Assembly (NCBI GenBank): GCA_963576475.1
Contig: OY754964.1
Location: forward strand, 1,624,001-1,688,000
DNA length: 64,000 bases
From: Molanna angustata
Lineage: Eukaryota; Arthropoda; Insecta; Trichoptera; Molannidae
Direction of reading: 5' to 3'
In this document: positions 11,318 to 21,065 of the stretch, piece by piece
How positions within the stretch are numbered: position 1 is the stretch's first letter
How the letters are laid out: every line of letters begins with the position of its first letter
Position numbers and translations under genes: made by a program
Notes under the pieces: generated by a model
What the model was told of the DNA's origin: nothing
Databases searched by the model: none
What the model saw: only the letters and a program-made list of their open reading frames with translations

Positions 11318-12087
11318 AGTCTACTTTACACGGACGCTGTTTTCAACGGGATTCAGGTTTTCGACGGGGTTTTCAACGCGGTGCGCAAAAACTAGAACGT
11401 GTTCTGTTTTCAACGAGGTTTTCATCGTTTTTGGAAAAACAGAAATCTGTAAAAATATTCGCTGGCGTCGTTACCGACGAGTCAATGTGGCTGACGTTTG
11501 CGTTGACTTTTATGTAAGACATTCGCTCGCGATGTATTTTGTTTATTTGGAAAGTGTCAAAACTTATATATTTATATTATATTATACATATAATACTTTA
11601 CATTTATATGATATTATACATTTATTTATATTATATTATACATTTGCATATATAATCGTGTAAAGTACTGTAAAGCGATGTTTGGAGTAACCTGTATTTA
11701 GGATGCTGTTTAAAGCGTTGCGTGTAAAGCGATGTTTGGAGTAACCTGTATTTAGGATGCTGTTTAAAGCGTTGCGTGTAAAGCGATGTTTGGAGTAACC
11801 TGTATTTAGGATGCTGTTTAAAGCGTTGCGTGTAAAGCGATGTTTGGAGTAACCTGTATTTAGGATGCTGTTTAAAGCGTTGCGTGTAAAGCGATGTTTG
11901 GAGTAACCTGTATTTAGGATGCTGTTTAAAGCGTTGCGTGTAAAGCGATGTTTGGAGTAACCTGTATTTAGGATGCTGTTTAAAGCGTTGCGCGAAAAGC
12001 GATGTTTGGAGTAACATGTATTTTGGATGCTGTTTTAAGCGTTGGAAACCGGGCCGTGTTGAAAACAGCGTCCGTGTAAAGTGTACT
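11318..12087. mobile_element. MITE-like element with 30-bp inverted ends
   Basis: Left end 11318-11347 and right end 12058-12087 are inverted repeats that share ACTTTACACGGACGCTGTTT and CAAC, with two mismatches next to the outer AGT. Near the left end TTTTCAACG(A/G)GG words are repeated. The inside is mostly a 54-bp tandem array. The expected target duplication was not identified, so superfamily is open. Confidence 0.65.
11670..12045. repeat. 54-bp minisatellite, 7 copies
   Basis: Units starting at 11670, 11724, 11778, 11832, 11886, 11940 and 11994 read GTAAAGCGATGTTTGGAGTA, then ACCTGTATTTAGGATGCTGT and TTAAAGCGTTGCGT. The unit is 18 codons long, so the minus strand stays open as repeats of RLLQTSLYTQRFKQHPKY for 128 codons. 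The first six copies are nearly identical; the last is diverged. The open frame probably follows from the unit length rather than from coding. Confidence 0.93.
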
Positions 12088-12669
12088 TAAGAAAATGTAA
12101 CCAATATGACATAACATAAACAAGATTCAGCACCCATGAGATGAAATATTCACGAAAACGGTGTTATATAAATTATACAAAAGTTGTTTAAAGTATCAAC
12201 AACAAACTGATGAAGGTCGACATGATATGTACATATACATGCAGCCCCACTCTTCATTGTAACGTGTATTCCTATATATTCCCAATCCGAATACAATCTA
12301 AACTCAATTTCTAAAAGGATTTGAAATTGGTATAACTTAGAACCAAGATAAATGCGATACAAAGGCGTTATTGAAATAACAAAAACAAGTGGTTTATAGC
12401 TAATTTATAATTCAAATATGGTTAATATTAACTACCACAAAATATCCACCGAATCATTAAATGATATTAATAAAAATATTTTCAGTAGAAAGAAGGATTT
12501 ATATATTCTTAATTGAATTGATATGAAAAATATTACGATTTTAAGTAAAAAAAACATTTACATTTGATTACACCAAGCGACACAACTTCGTCGCACTGAT
12601 TTAGTGTGGATAAGTTGCTATATGGCACCATTTAATATATTAAGCCTTTGATATTTTTTTCATTATTGT
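12088..12669. other. AT-rich stretch without recognised features
   Basis: Nothing supported was seen between the MITE and the next LINE A copy. Confidence 0.45.
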
Positions 12670-13105
12670 AGGCCTTCGTAGCACCTGGACAGAACAGAAC
12701 AGAAGTCGCACGAAAGCAGAATAAATGCAGTTGAAATGAGATCGTCGAGAAGAATCTGTAATAGAACTATGTATGACAGGGTAACAAATGAGAATATAAG
12801 AAAAGAATATAAGATGAAGAAATATATCACTGAGATTGTTTTGGCCGCATGGGGAGAATGAATGAGGAACGCCTGACGAAGAAAATATACACTGCGGATA
12901 GGAATGGAATGAGAGGTCGGGGCCGCCCAAGGAAGGGATGGCACGTCCATGTGAAAGGTATTTTGAAAGACGGAAATGTTAGAAGTGTGAACAACAGACA
13001 AAAACATGTATGAGACGATGGTGAATGGTGTACCAAGACAGAAAAATGTGACGTTCGGTTATCTCTCCCTACCCCGGGAGGGACATGGCGTGATGATATA
13101 TATGT
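12670..13105 (+). mobile_element. LINE family A 3' end, frameshifted
   Basis: The plus strand carries broken pieces of the LINE A C-terminus: SRINAVEMRSSRRICNRT, then IRKEYKMKKYI, then a shift to GRMNEERLTKKIYTADRNG and MRGRGRPRKGWHVHVKGI, and the 3' terminus (ACGTTCGGTTATCTCTCC, CCCGGGAGGGACATGGCGTG) with ATGTATG repeats. All open frames on the opposite strand here are shadows. It is 5'-truncated and non-functional. Confidence 0.8.
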
Positions 13106-13504
13106 ATGTAAGACGAATATTAACTATTTGGTATATAACGTACCAACACGCAAAAACCATAACTTAACCATGTGAAGTTTTTTTTCCGTGACAAAGCTAT
13201 TGACATTTCACCACGAAACACAATAAATATGTCATTTACACGATTCAACATAAAATGCTGCGTCACGTAATGTTTTTTAAATGACAACACACAATATTTA
13301 TTTGAATAGGTACTAGATAAAAGGAATATATTAATAGCTATGAAATTAACGCAAAATGACAAGTTACTTCGGTGTGACAAATAAGGAAAAATAAACAATT
13401 GGACAATTTTCTAGGTATAAAATAATAGAAAATTTGACGTAATATATCGCATGCAACATGGAAAAAATACGTTATTAATGGTATCTTTATTTGCCGCAAC
13501 AACA
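13106..13504. other. AT-rich stretch without recognised features
   Basis: One 92-codon minus-strand frame is open but resembles nothing I recognise. Confidence 0.4.
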
Positions 13505-13611
13505 AACATATGAAATGTGATAATTGTTGTGGTAGTGTGTTTTCCTTTTGTTTTTATTTTGTGTTCTATTGTTATTGATAAGTACGTGTCTTTTTTGGGG
13601 GTTCATATAGT

Positions 13612-14116
13612 CAGGGCCGGATAAACGTGTTTTTGCGCCCGTAGCAATATATTTGATTCCGCCCCCCCTCCATTTTTTCGGTATTTTAAATTTAAAATTA
13701 TATAAAATTACATCGGGTCTAAAATGACGAATCAGTTTGTTAATATTAACTAAACCTACTTATATAGTTGTTTATTATTATTTATAAAAAATAGCCACAA
13801 TTGGAGATTCATAATAATATTACATATTTCCAATGTTACATTATTTGAGTCAATTTTGTTTTGTTTGACAACACCAGATATATTATAATGCCCAAACAAC
13901 ATGTTAAAAGTAGGCGAGCAAGATATTAGCACTAAGCGGGATTTTTTGCATACACACCATCATGCCGAGCCTCTATCCGGGTACGCAAAGAGAACCGAGT
14001 GCCATACCTGCGGTTTTTTGATTTATATGATTAACATTTTAGAATTTTAAGTGCCCTTTTTAAGACAACCGCCCTAACTTCTTGTTCCTGATTGTTCTAT
14101 GATTTATCCGGCCCTG
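13612..14116. mobile_element. hAT-type MITE, 505 bp
   Basis: The ends CAGGGCCGGATAAA and TTTATCCGGCCCTG are 14-bp inverted repeats of the CAGGGCCGG type common in hAT elements. Flanking 8-mers CATATAGT (13604-13611) and CATGTAGT (14117-14124) fit an 8-bp target duplication with one change. The paralogous LINE D 3' UTR at 20.95 kb has the empty site. There is no transposase frame, so it is non-autonomous. Confidence 0.88.
13950..14018 (-). mobile_element. Nested LINE A 3' terminus fragment
   Basis: ACACCATCATGCCGAGCC and GTACGCAAAGAGAACCGAG are the reverse complement of the LINE A 3' end seen at 47.02 kb (GGTTCTCTCTG, CGTGATGGTATGTATG). It lies inside the hAT MITE, giving three layers: LINE A scrap within MITE within LINE D. 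Confidence 0.55.
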
Positions 14117-14239
14117 CATGTAGTCATCCGATGTTGATTTGTTTTTTTTATAATTATTATTTGTTTTTATTTTTGTTTATACTAGTTGTAAGAAATTGTC
14201 TTTTTTTACATTTAAATAAAATATATACAATACAATACA

Positions 14240-14440
14240 ATGAAGACGGAATGAATAACACCTGATGAAGAAGATATAGGTACAAAGGTTGCGGCAATGA
14301 AACAACAATTGGTCGGGTTTCGTCCAAGAAAAGGATGGCACGATCACGTGAAGGACATTTTGAAGGAGGGTAATCTCAAAAGCACATGAGAACAAGTATG
14401 AGAATATGATGAGGCAATGGATACTTGATTCAATAGCAAT
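14240..14440 (+). mobile_element. LINE family A 3' end, decayed
   Basis: GAATGAATAACACCTGATGA, GTCGGGTTTCGTCCAAGAAA and GGATGGCACGATCACGTGAA match the GRMNEERLTKK...RGRPRKGWHDHV region of LINE A with many indels. No frame is open. It directly follows the (CAATA)n tail of LINE D. Confidence 0.65.
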
Positions 14441-14461
14441 CGAGAGTAAAAAATATATATT

Positions 14462-14552
14462 TTTTTATTTAAAAAAATTAATATTTCCTTTTTAAACAAG
14501 TACATATACATCTTCCTACATTCCCTAAAATAAGCAAATAAATGCTTGTTTT
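14462..14552 (-). mobile_element. tRNA-Thr-type SINE, 3' half
   Basis: The minus strand has the SINE body ATTTGCTTATTTTAGGGAAT then GTAGGAAGATGTATATGTAC and TTGTTTAAAAAGG with an A/T tail. The tRNA head is missing. Full copies are at 25.8 and 38.3 kb. Confidence 0.75.
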
Positions 14553-14717
14553 AGCGTTGATGGTAATGTAAAGGATACGGTTCTCTCGGCCTACCTCGAG
14601 AGTAGCATTAGTAGGTACATATTTATTTATTAGTGATTGCGCAGAGGTCAAAATTCGACCGTTATTCATTAAATTTGTAAGTTTGAAATGTCATTGGACT
14701 TAATCTATGATAAAACG

Positions 14718-15068
14718 AGTTGGTTGTGGCCAACGCTAAACTCCTCATCACCAAGTCACTCCACAAAGTGTTCAAATTTTGCATGGAATATTTTTACGAA
14801 ATGATTTTGTTAAATTATTTTTGATTTAAATATTTTATTATGAAAACTTGATAATTCTTCAATGCCATTTTAGGAAAGTGATGTGCCTTTTAAGCAAATA
14901 GCTTTTAGTTTCTAAGTTTCCCGAACATGGGGTCACTTTGAAATATTTGGTAGTTAAACAAATTGAGAAACACTGATTAGATATACTTCAAAATCTATAT
15001 TCAAAAGCGAGTATTATGTATATAAATTTGCAAAATTTTAAAAGAATATAATGAGTAGGTACTTTAGT
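14718..15068 (+). repeat. Repeat T1 copy with terminal sequence
   Basis: It starts with AACGAGTTGGTTGTGGCC and AACGCTAAACTCCTCATCAC, followed by ACGAAATGATTTTGTTAAAT, a segment antisense to the T1 piece at 39.1-39.2 kb, and ends at TTTAGTCTATAAT. The outer end matches the ends at 38.45, 38.56, 39.34, 55.57 and 56.95 kb. The flank before it (CATTGGACTTAATCTATGAT) recurs at 23.5 kb. Confidence 0.55.
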
Positions 15069-15071
15069 CTA

Positions 15072-15165
15072 TAATTTATTTATTTATTTATTTGAATATA
15101 ATTAGTACACTGGCGGGTTTATTGCCTAATGGCAATTTCTTCCAACCAACCAGAGTAAATGTTAA
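15072..15165 (-). mobile_element. LINE B 3' end with short hairpin
   Basis: Minus strand: GGTTGGTTGGAAGAAATTGC, CATTAGGCAATAAACCCGCC, then an (AAAT)n tail at 15072-15095. The hairpin ATTGCC-atta-GGCAAT is at 15121-15136. Other copies with the same hairpin are at 25.64, 43.31 and 48.35 kb. No coding part remains. Confidence 0.6.
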
Positions 15166-15199
15166 ATATACAAAACAGTGTTAACTATATAAGTTAATC

Positions 15200-15345
15200 A
15201 CATTACAAAAGGAGCCTCCACGTAGATTGAGTTTCGGTTAACTTCGGAAAGCAATCGGGCGTCCCTGGAAACGGCAGAATGCCGGCCAATCCTTCCACCA
15301 CCGGAGCACCAACCAATATGATGGTGTTCCGGACACGGAAAGTAA
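15200..15345 (+). mobile_element. Probable LINE 3' terminus with AAGT tail
   Basis: A GC-richer block (GGGCGTCCCTGGAAACGGC, GCCGGCCAATCCTTCCACC, GGTGTTCCGGACACGG) ends in AAAGTAAGTAAGTAA. Insect non-LTR elements with GTAA/AAGT tails look like this, but no protein family could be recognised and the class is uncertain. Confidence 0.4.
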
Positions 15346-17246
15346 GTAAGTAATTACAAAATAAATAAAGATAGCAGAAGAAAAGTAAAAAAAAAACAAA
15401 TATAGCATATAAGAACAATTCATAGCAATGACAGGAAAACTATAGGATAAGGAAAGGAAGAGGAGAGGAAGATGTAATCAGATGTTGTCAGATAAGTATT
15501 TTTGCTTTAGCCTTTTCTTGAAGATGTTTTGTGAGATATATGATTGATAAAGCAGAATAAACACGCTGCACATAGCACACACACTGCAGTTGAAAGAGAA
15601 TAGCCTTAAAAACTAGGAATTCATCAAGGGGTACAGTTTTCTTTTCGCAAACTACAGTGTAATTTTTTAAGCACCATTATTTATATTGTTTCATAGAAGA
15701 TCGTGTATTTTTCTTTAACATGTTTTTTATTTAATTTAATATATTTTTAACGTAAATTTTGTACAAATATTAGCTGTTTGCAGTCCTTCTCCATAGTATA
15801 TAGGTATAAACTTTAACTATGCCAAATATCGAACTCCTCCGTGCGCGCAGTTTATTTTTAAAGCGTTCCGAAGTTTTTGTTTCACGTATCAATACATAAA
15901 TAACAAATATCGTACATATAAGTGTGCATGTGTGTAATAATATTATGCGTCTTTAAATATTCAAAATTAATAGTCATATCACGATAAACTCGGAAACTCG
16001 TTTTAAAACATAAACAAAATATTATAAAAACTAGCCCCGCCTTCAATGTCAAGGTAGAATATTGTGTATAGAAGTTAAACATATTATGAAAGTATCAATT
16101 CAATCGGAACATTGATAAACCTGTCTAGAGTTGGTTGGTATATCTAGACATGTTCACACATGTACATTTGTACAACATGCCTAAATGATTACACGCTTTG
16201 ATATTGCTATACATTGTCACAAACAAAAACTCTTCGCCTATACATATAACTGATTGGATAATACTATTTGGCAATATCTCTAGTTGGTAACATTTTCTAC
16301 TTCAGATTTTCAGATAAAACTTTCCTTATCATTCCATGATTATACAAATTTCAGCCTCATATAGTTTTACGTCGGAACTTCTTCTATCGTGCCCGCCGCG
16401 TGTTTCAGTGAGGCCCGTGAGCAGTATGTGTCAAAAATAATAAATAAAACTAGACAATCATATCAATCAATCGACTAGACAATCATAAAAAGAAAAATAT
16501 ATTGAATGCATTTAACTTAATTGGAAAAAGTAAACCCAAAAAAAAATTTCTCACTGCGAGCATTTTGTTTGGTTTGATTTATCGAAATTAACAAAAAAAA
16601 AAACGAAATTTTATCGCAGCTTCGATTTTTTTATTACATTAATCAAAACAACAATAGAAAACTGAAATTTTCTCGCTGAGTGATTTTTGTTTAGGAATAA
16701 CTAATAGGAAATCTTCTACTTTATTTTTATAAAATTAATTATACATGAAATATATATTTATTTCTCCATAAATTTGTATTTTACTTCTGCGGCCCACCGT
16801 TCGCTTAGAATTTCAGAATCTTGCTCTTTGTCCCAATAGTTTGCCCACCAATAGCACAATGTCCACTATTAGGACAATAACACAATGTCCACTTATGGAC
16901 GTGCATGGTGCAGTTACACGGATGTGTAGTAACGTGTCTTGTGTAGATGGTCTAGTAGCTGCTCTCGTTAAGTTGTGCTTTCTCGCTTTAGCAGGATAAT
17001 GTCAATAGCTTCTTTCAAGTCTCTGAACAGAGTGAAGACGGGTGGTGTGAGCACGCTGGAAAACATCTCCAACAGGGAGAACCAAAAATCAATGAGTGCT
17101 AAGGGCAGCAGACCATCACCGCACATCTGTGCTGCTGCCCCGCAAGTCCAACATCACCATGCACGGTAGGAAGTCGTTGTGCTACTGTCGTCGCTACTGA
17201 CACTGCCAAAATATTATTTAAATGCGTTGCTGACATAATACTCAGA
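15346..17246. other. Long AT-rich stretch with a small triple repeat
   Basis: No gene is supported. At about 16545-16700 three diverged units of some 70 bp repeat the theme AAATTT(C/T)TC(A/G)C...GAG/AGC..TTTTGTTT. Near 15815-15855 ACTATGCC...CTCC(G/T)(T/C)GCGCGCAGTTT also occurs at 24.1 kb, a short shared repeat. The 64-codon frame at 16975 has no recognisable product. Confidence 0.4.
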
Positions 17247-18089
17247 ATGATACTGAAGAATGCTGCATCTAAATACAATATTATATACGCTGAACTGACC
17301 ATTCACGCTCGGAAAAATGATTTAAAAATTGCATTTAAAGCCCTGGCTGCATCAGCAAGGAATATGGGGTTGATGGTAAACGAGGGAAAGACAAATTATA
17401 TGCCAGTGCATGAACGTCGAAAACCGCCAGATTTGCGAGTCGACGATTACACATTCGAAACTGTTAGCGAGTTTGTGTACCTCGGTACTATGGTGACAAG
17501 TGACAACAATGTCTCAACCGAAATTAAACGCCGAATAGTGTCCGCAAATCGGTGCTACTATGGGTTGCAGAGGCACATGAAGTCTCGTCACCTCACCAGA
17601 AAAACGAAAGTCCTCCTCTATAAGACTCTAATTCGGCCAGTACTCTCATATGGATCAGAATGTTGGGCAATCGCTAAATCTGATGAAAGAGCCCTGGAAA
17701 TTTTTGAGAGGAAGGTGCTGAGGAGGATCTACGGCCCGACTTGTGACAATGGAGAGTGGCGTATCAGGCACAACTACGAATTGTATGATCTGTACAAGGA
17801 GGCAACCATTCTGACAGAAATAAGAATAGGAAGACTCAGATGGGCTGGACACGTCCAAAGAATGAGCGAGGTGGACGTCCCAAGACGGATCATGAATGGT
17901 GCAACGGGGGGGACGAAGAAAAGTTGGAAGGCCGATGCTTCGATGGCTGGACGGTGTGGTGAAGGATGCGAACAACATCGGCGTCCATAACTGGCGCAAT
18001 GCGTCGCAGGATCGACAGTAATGGAGGCGGGCTCTGCAGAAGGCTAAGACCCGACCTGGGTTGTGGAGCGACAGATGATGATGATGAAC
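17247..18089 (+). pseudogene. RTE-like LINE reverse transcriptase, C-terminal part, frameshifted
   Basis: A 247-codon frame covers the RT from just after the catalytic motif to the C-terminus. Residues 14-17 read YAEL where active enzymes have YADDL, so the second and third catalytic aspartates are gone. MGLMVNEGKTNYM, VYLGTMV (78-80 YLG), SYGSECW (134-140), FERKVLRRIYGP (153-164) and RLRWAGH (196-202) follow. At about 17918 an extra A in GAAGAAAAG shifts the frame: the next frame continues VGRPMLRWLDGVVKDANN and NWRNASQDRQ, then a stop, WRRALQKAKTRPGL, and a (GATGAT)n tail near 18080. It is 5'-truncated and dead. Confidence 0.85.
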
Positions 18090-18134
18090 TGAACATTCAA
18101 TATTAAGTCTTCGTAATATTGAATGTTCAGTTCA
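18085..18134. repeat. Perfect 21-bp hairpin at the RTE tail
   Basis: 18085-18105 and 18114-18134 are exact inverted repeats with an 8-nt loop AGTCTTCG. The hairpin abuts the (GAT)n tail of the RTE relic. It could be a small fold-back insertion or a target-site palindrome. Confidence 0.7.
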
Positions 18135-18343
18135 GCGTAGATTCGTTGGCAACTTTATACCTAATGTGTGTTGGAATATGAAAATATTTTGTTCAAATAT
18201 TAAATACAGAACAAAACACTTGGCTATTAACAATAATCAAAACCAAGTACCTACCTGCATACAACGAATAGGTACTTAACTGGACCATAAAGGTCGATTT
18301 GCTTAAACCTTTGATATGTGGCTGAATCGATAAAGTATCAAAT

Positions 18344-18520
18344 GTGGAGGTACTCGGGAGACCAAATGTAGAGCGCGAGCTGGTTGACACAATTAAGCGA
18401 CGAAAGATATCATATTTGGATCACGTTCTGCAAGGAAAAAAGTATAGGCTGCTCCAACTGATTATGAAAGGCGAAGAAAATGAAATGATACAGGGTGTTA
18501 ATAGAATGATTTATTCTATT
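18344..18520 (+). pseudogene. RTE-like RT C-terminal fragment upstream of the 81-bp array
   Basis: A short frame encodes VERELVDTIKRRKISYLDHV then LQGKKYRLLQLIMKG, the segment that in this kind of RT comes just before the K/R-rich linker and the SWLRNIREWTG terminus. That terminus lies downstream as the repeated unit of the array (from 18719), so fragment and array probably derive from one element, separated by about 200 bp of AT-rich sequence. Confidence 0.65.
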
Positions 18521-18718
18521 CATTTTATAAAAATATTTGGATACAAATAATGAAAAAATATCAATAACATAAATCTTTATATGACGCCAATGACTTCTTA
18601 TATATTTACATGTTTTTCAAATTGTCGTACCTTATCAATGTTTTGTGCTCTACTGGATTTTGTAATAAATAAATAAATCATCAGAATATCAAAAGGAAAG
18701 CATCAGAATAGGAAGACG

Positions 18719-19945
18719 TTAGATGTGATGGCTCCGCAAGATTCGTGAGTGGACCGGCATCAGAAACGTCGGCGAATTGTTCCGTACGGCGGCGGATAGA
18801 GATGCCTTCTCAGCGGTGGATTCACTGCAATAGAGGGACGCCTCAGAATAGGAATACGTCATATGTCATGGCTCCGCAACATTTGTGAGTGGACCGGCAT
18901 CAGAGACAAAATAGAGGGACGCCTCAGAATAGGAAGACGTCAGATGTCATGGCTCCGCAACATTCGTGATTGGACCGGCATCAGAGACAAAATAGAGAGA
19001 CGCCTCAGAATAGGAAGACGTCAGGTGTCATGGCTCCGCAACATTCGTGAGTAGACCGGCATCAGAGACAAAATAGAGGGACGCCTCAGAATAGGAAGAC
19101 GTCAGATGTCATGGCTCCGCAACATTCGTGAGTGGACCGGCATCAGAGACAAAAAAGAGGGACGCCTCAGAATAGGAAGACGTCAGATGTCATGGCTCCG
19201 CAACATTCGTGAGTGGACCGGCATCAGAGACAAAATAGAGGGACGCCTCAGAATAGGAAGACGTCAGATGTCATGGCTCCGCAACATTCGTGAGTGGACC
19301 GGCATCAGAGATAAAATAGAGGGACGCCTCAGAATAGGAAGATGTCAGATGTCAAGGCTCCGCAACATTCGTGAGTGGACCGGCATCAGAGACAAAATAG
19401 AGGGACGCCTCAGAATAGGAAGACGTCAGATGTCATGGCTCCTCAACATTCGTGAGTGGACCGGCATCAGAGACAAAATAGAGGGACGCCTCAGAATAGG
19501 AAGACGTCAGGTGTCATGGCTCCGCAACATTCGTGAGTGGACCGGCATCAGAGACAAAATAGAGGGACGCCTCAGAATAGGAAGAAGTCAGATGTCATGG
19601 CTCCGCAACATTCGTGAGTGGACCGGCATCAGAGACAAAATAGAGGGACGCCTCAGAATAGGAAGATGTCAGGTGTCATGGCTCCGCAACATTCGTGAGT
19701 GGACCGGCATCAGAGACAAAATAGAGGGACGCCTCAGAATAGGAAGACGTCAGATGTCATGGCTCCGCAACATTCGTGAGTGGACCGGCATCAGAGACAT
19801 AATAGAGGGACGCCTCAGAATAGGAAGACGTCAGATGTCATGGCTCCGCAACATTCGTGAGTGGACCGGCATCAGAGACGTCGGCGAATTGTTCCGGACG
19901 GCGGAGGATAGAGATGCCTTCTCAGCAGTGATCGGAATGACCTGA
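18719..19945 (+). repeat. 81-bp minisatellite derived from an RT C-terminus
   Basis: The unit is 27 codons. One diverged full terminus lies at about 18719-18830. Then 13 copies start at 18863, 18944, 19025, 19106 and every 81 bp to 19835. Each encodes (M/V)SWLRNIREWTGIRD plus KIEGRLRIGRRQ; the last copy runs into the natural end VGELFRTAEDRDAFSAVIG and a stop. Differences are sparse (R/C/S in GRRQ, W/R, R/L, K/I). One TGG to TAG change at 19052-19054 breaks the frame; the rest stays open for 279 codons (19106-19945). Confidence 0.93.
19106..19945 (+). CDS. Repeat protein frame (279 codons) over the 81-bp array
   Basis: Ten tandem 27-residue units, rich in Arg, Trp and Ile, end in the C-terminal tail of an RTE-like reverse transcriptase. 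No promoter, upstream RT domain or start context suggests that it is expressed as such. The simplest reading is that array growth in steps of 81 bp keeps the frame. If translated, it would be a strongly basic repetitive protein. I treat it as a by-product unless transcripts are shown. Confidence 0.35.
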   Translation: MSWLRNIREWTGIRDKKEGRLRIGRRQMSWLRNIREWTGIRDKIEGRLRIGRRQMSWLRNIREWTGIRDKIEGRLRIGRCQMSRLRNIREWTGIRDKIEGRLRIGRRQMSWLLNIREWTGIRDKIEGRLRIGRRQVSWLRNIREWTGIRDKIEGRLRIGRSQMSWLRNIREWTGIRDKIEGRLRIGRCQVSWLRNIREWTGIRDKIEGRLRIGRRQMSWLRNIREWTGIRDIIEGRLRIGRRQMSWLRNIREWTGIRDVGELFRTAEDRDAFSAVIGMT

Positions 19946-20004
19946 TATGCCACGAAGAAGAAATAAAATGTACAAAGATATAAAATGAATGTAGATAGAA
20001 TGAT

Positions 20005-20215
20005 TGTCTACAGTATGTAGTCCGGGTGCTGAACTTCTTTGGTCACATCGCCTGGGAAAAAGTATTGTCACAAGAAGTGTACAAGGTAAAAGAAGTGGAT
20101 GCAGATCTCCTGCGCGATGATGTGACCAGATTAAGTAATCTTTATTCGGCGGTGCGAACTGCGGAGATCAGAGATGACTGAAGACGATGCTATGAATCTA
20201 TGAATGAATGCACTC
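20005..20215 (+). mobile_element. Second RTE-like C-terminal fragment
   Basis: The frame reads VLNFFGHIAWEKVLSQEVYK, then VDADLLRDDVTRLSNLYSAV and RTAEIRDD before a stop. This parallels the end of RTE-like RTs (FGHIAR..., GRSPTRWTDQI..., A.R.AE.R..W). It is short, degraded and immediately follows the 81-bp array. Confidence 0.55.
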
Positions 20216-20414
20216 TTCACTTTAATATACAAGTAAAATTGAATTGTAATTATTACCTTCACTTTTATTGAAAACAAAGTAGGTAATTTTGAATAAGTAA
20301 AATTGTTTTACAAATTTAATATGAAATTTTTAATTTACTTCAATTCAATATGATTTTATTAGTTCATAATTCGACATAAAGAATCCGGAATAATAATGAG
20401 TTTTATGATATTTA

Positions 20415-20665
20415 TCAAGCTCCCAGACTCTCTATCCATCAGAGGCTACAAAGACTGAGATAAGCACATAATGCCAAGCACACGAGAACCAAAAAAGGTT
20501 CTAGCAGGTTGGCAGACCCAGGCTGAGTTTGGTGGATGAAGTCAGGAAGAACGCAAGATAACTGCTCCAGGTGTCAGACTGGAAAGACGACGTGGGGGCT
20601 AAATTGAAAGGAGGCCAAGGCTCGATATGGGCTGTTATGCCATCGGAAGAAGAAGAAGAAAAGTA
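20415..20665 (+). mobile_element. RTE-like LINE 3' terminus, (GAA)n tail
   Basis: Broken frames give MPSTREPKKVLAGW, RPRLRLVDEVRKNAR-like text (LSLVDEVRKNAR) and WKDDVGAKLKGGQGSIWAVM, then a GAAGAAGAAG tail. It matches the layout of the copy at 99-662. Confidence 0.6.
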
Positions 20666-20819
20666 AGTTCATAATCACCATCAAAATGTCATAACATTAT
20701 ATCAATATAGACAAAGATTCTACTGGTGAGCATTTGGCAAGGATTCGAGTCATTGAGTCGAATTTAGTGCGGAGTGCGGAACAAACGAAGAAACGCTGGA
20801 TCATATATTTTTTCATGTG

Positions 20820-21065
20820 TCACCCAAATTTTTATACAGATTTAATTGTATTGTATTGTATATATTTTATTTAGATGTAAAAAAATACAATTTCTTACAT
20901 CTAGTATAAACAAAAATAAAACAAACAATAAAAATAAACAAATCAACATCGGATGACTAAATGAACACACAAAAAAGACACGTACGTATCAATAAAACAC
21001 AAAGTAAAAAAAGGAAAACACACTACCACAATAGAAGACATCAAAGAACATGAAAAAAAACCAAT
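20820..21065 (-). mobile_element. LINE D 3' UTR without insertion
   Basis: Reverse complement of the LINE D tail at 13505-14238: (ATTGT)n at the left, then TTAGATGTAAAAAAATAC, ACATCTAGTATAAAC, CAACATCGGATGACTAAATG and AAAAGACACGTACGTATC. It carries both the empty site of the hAT MITE (near 20955) and the empty site of the mariner-like MITE (TCTAGTATAA, near 20897). Confidence 0.75.

Larger units (their letters stand above)
13505..14238 (+). mobile_element. LINE D 3' UTR split by a hAT MITE
   Basis: Positions 13505-13611 and 14117-14238 together match the reverse complement of 20832-21040 (GTGGTAGTGTGTTTTCC, AAGTACGTGTCTTTTTT, TAGTCATCCGATGTTGATTT, GTTTATACTAG, TTTTTTTACAT) and end in (CAATA)n. 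The match on either side of the MITE shows that the flanks were once contiguous. The coding part of this LINE is not in the window. Confidence 0.75.

Noticed and set aside
11631..12017. 128-codon repeat protein on the minus strand
   Set aside because: The 54-bp unit is a multiple of three, so an open frame is expected from one open unit; no start context or homology.
12640..13036. Three overlapping minus-strand frames with hydrophobic text
   Set aside because: They are antisense to the LINE A relic on the plus strand; the same antisense text recurs at 46.7-47.1 kb.
16975..17169. 64-codon frame before the RTE relic
   Set aside because: No RT motif and no family resemblance; likely chance.
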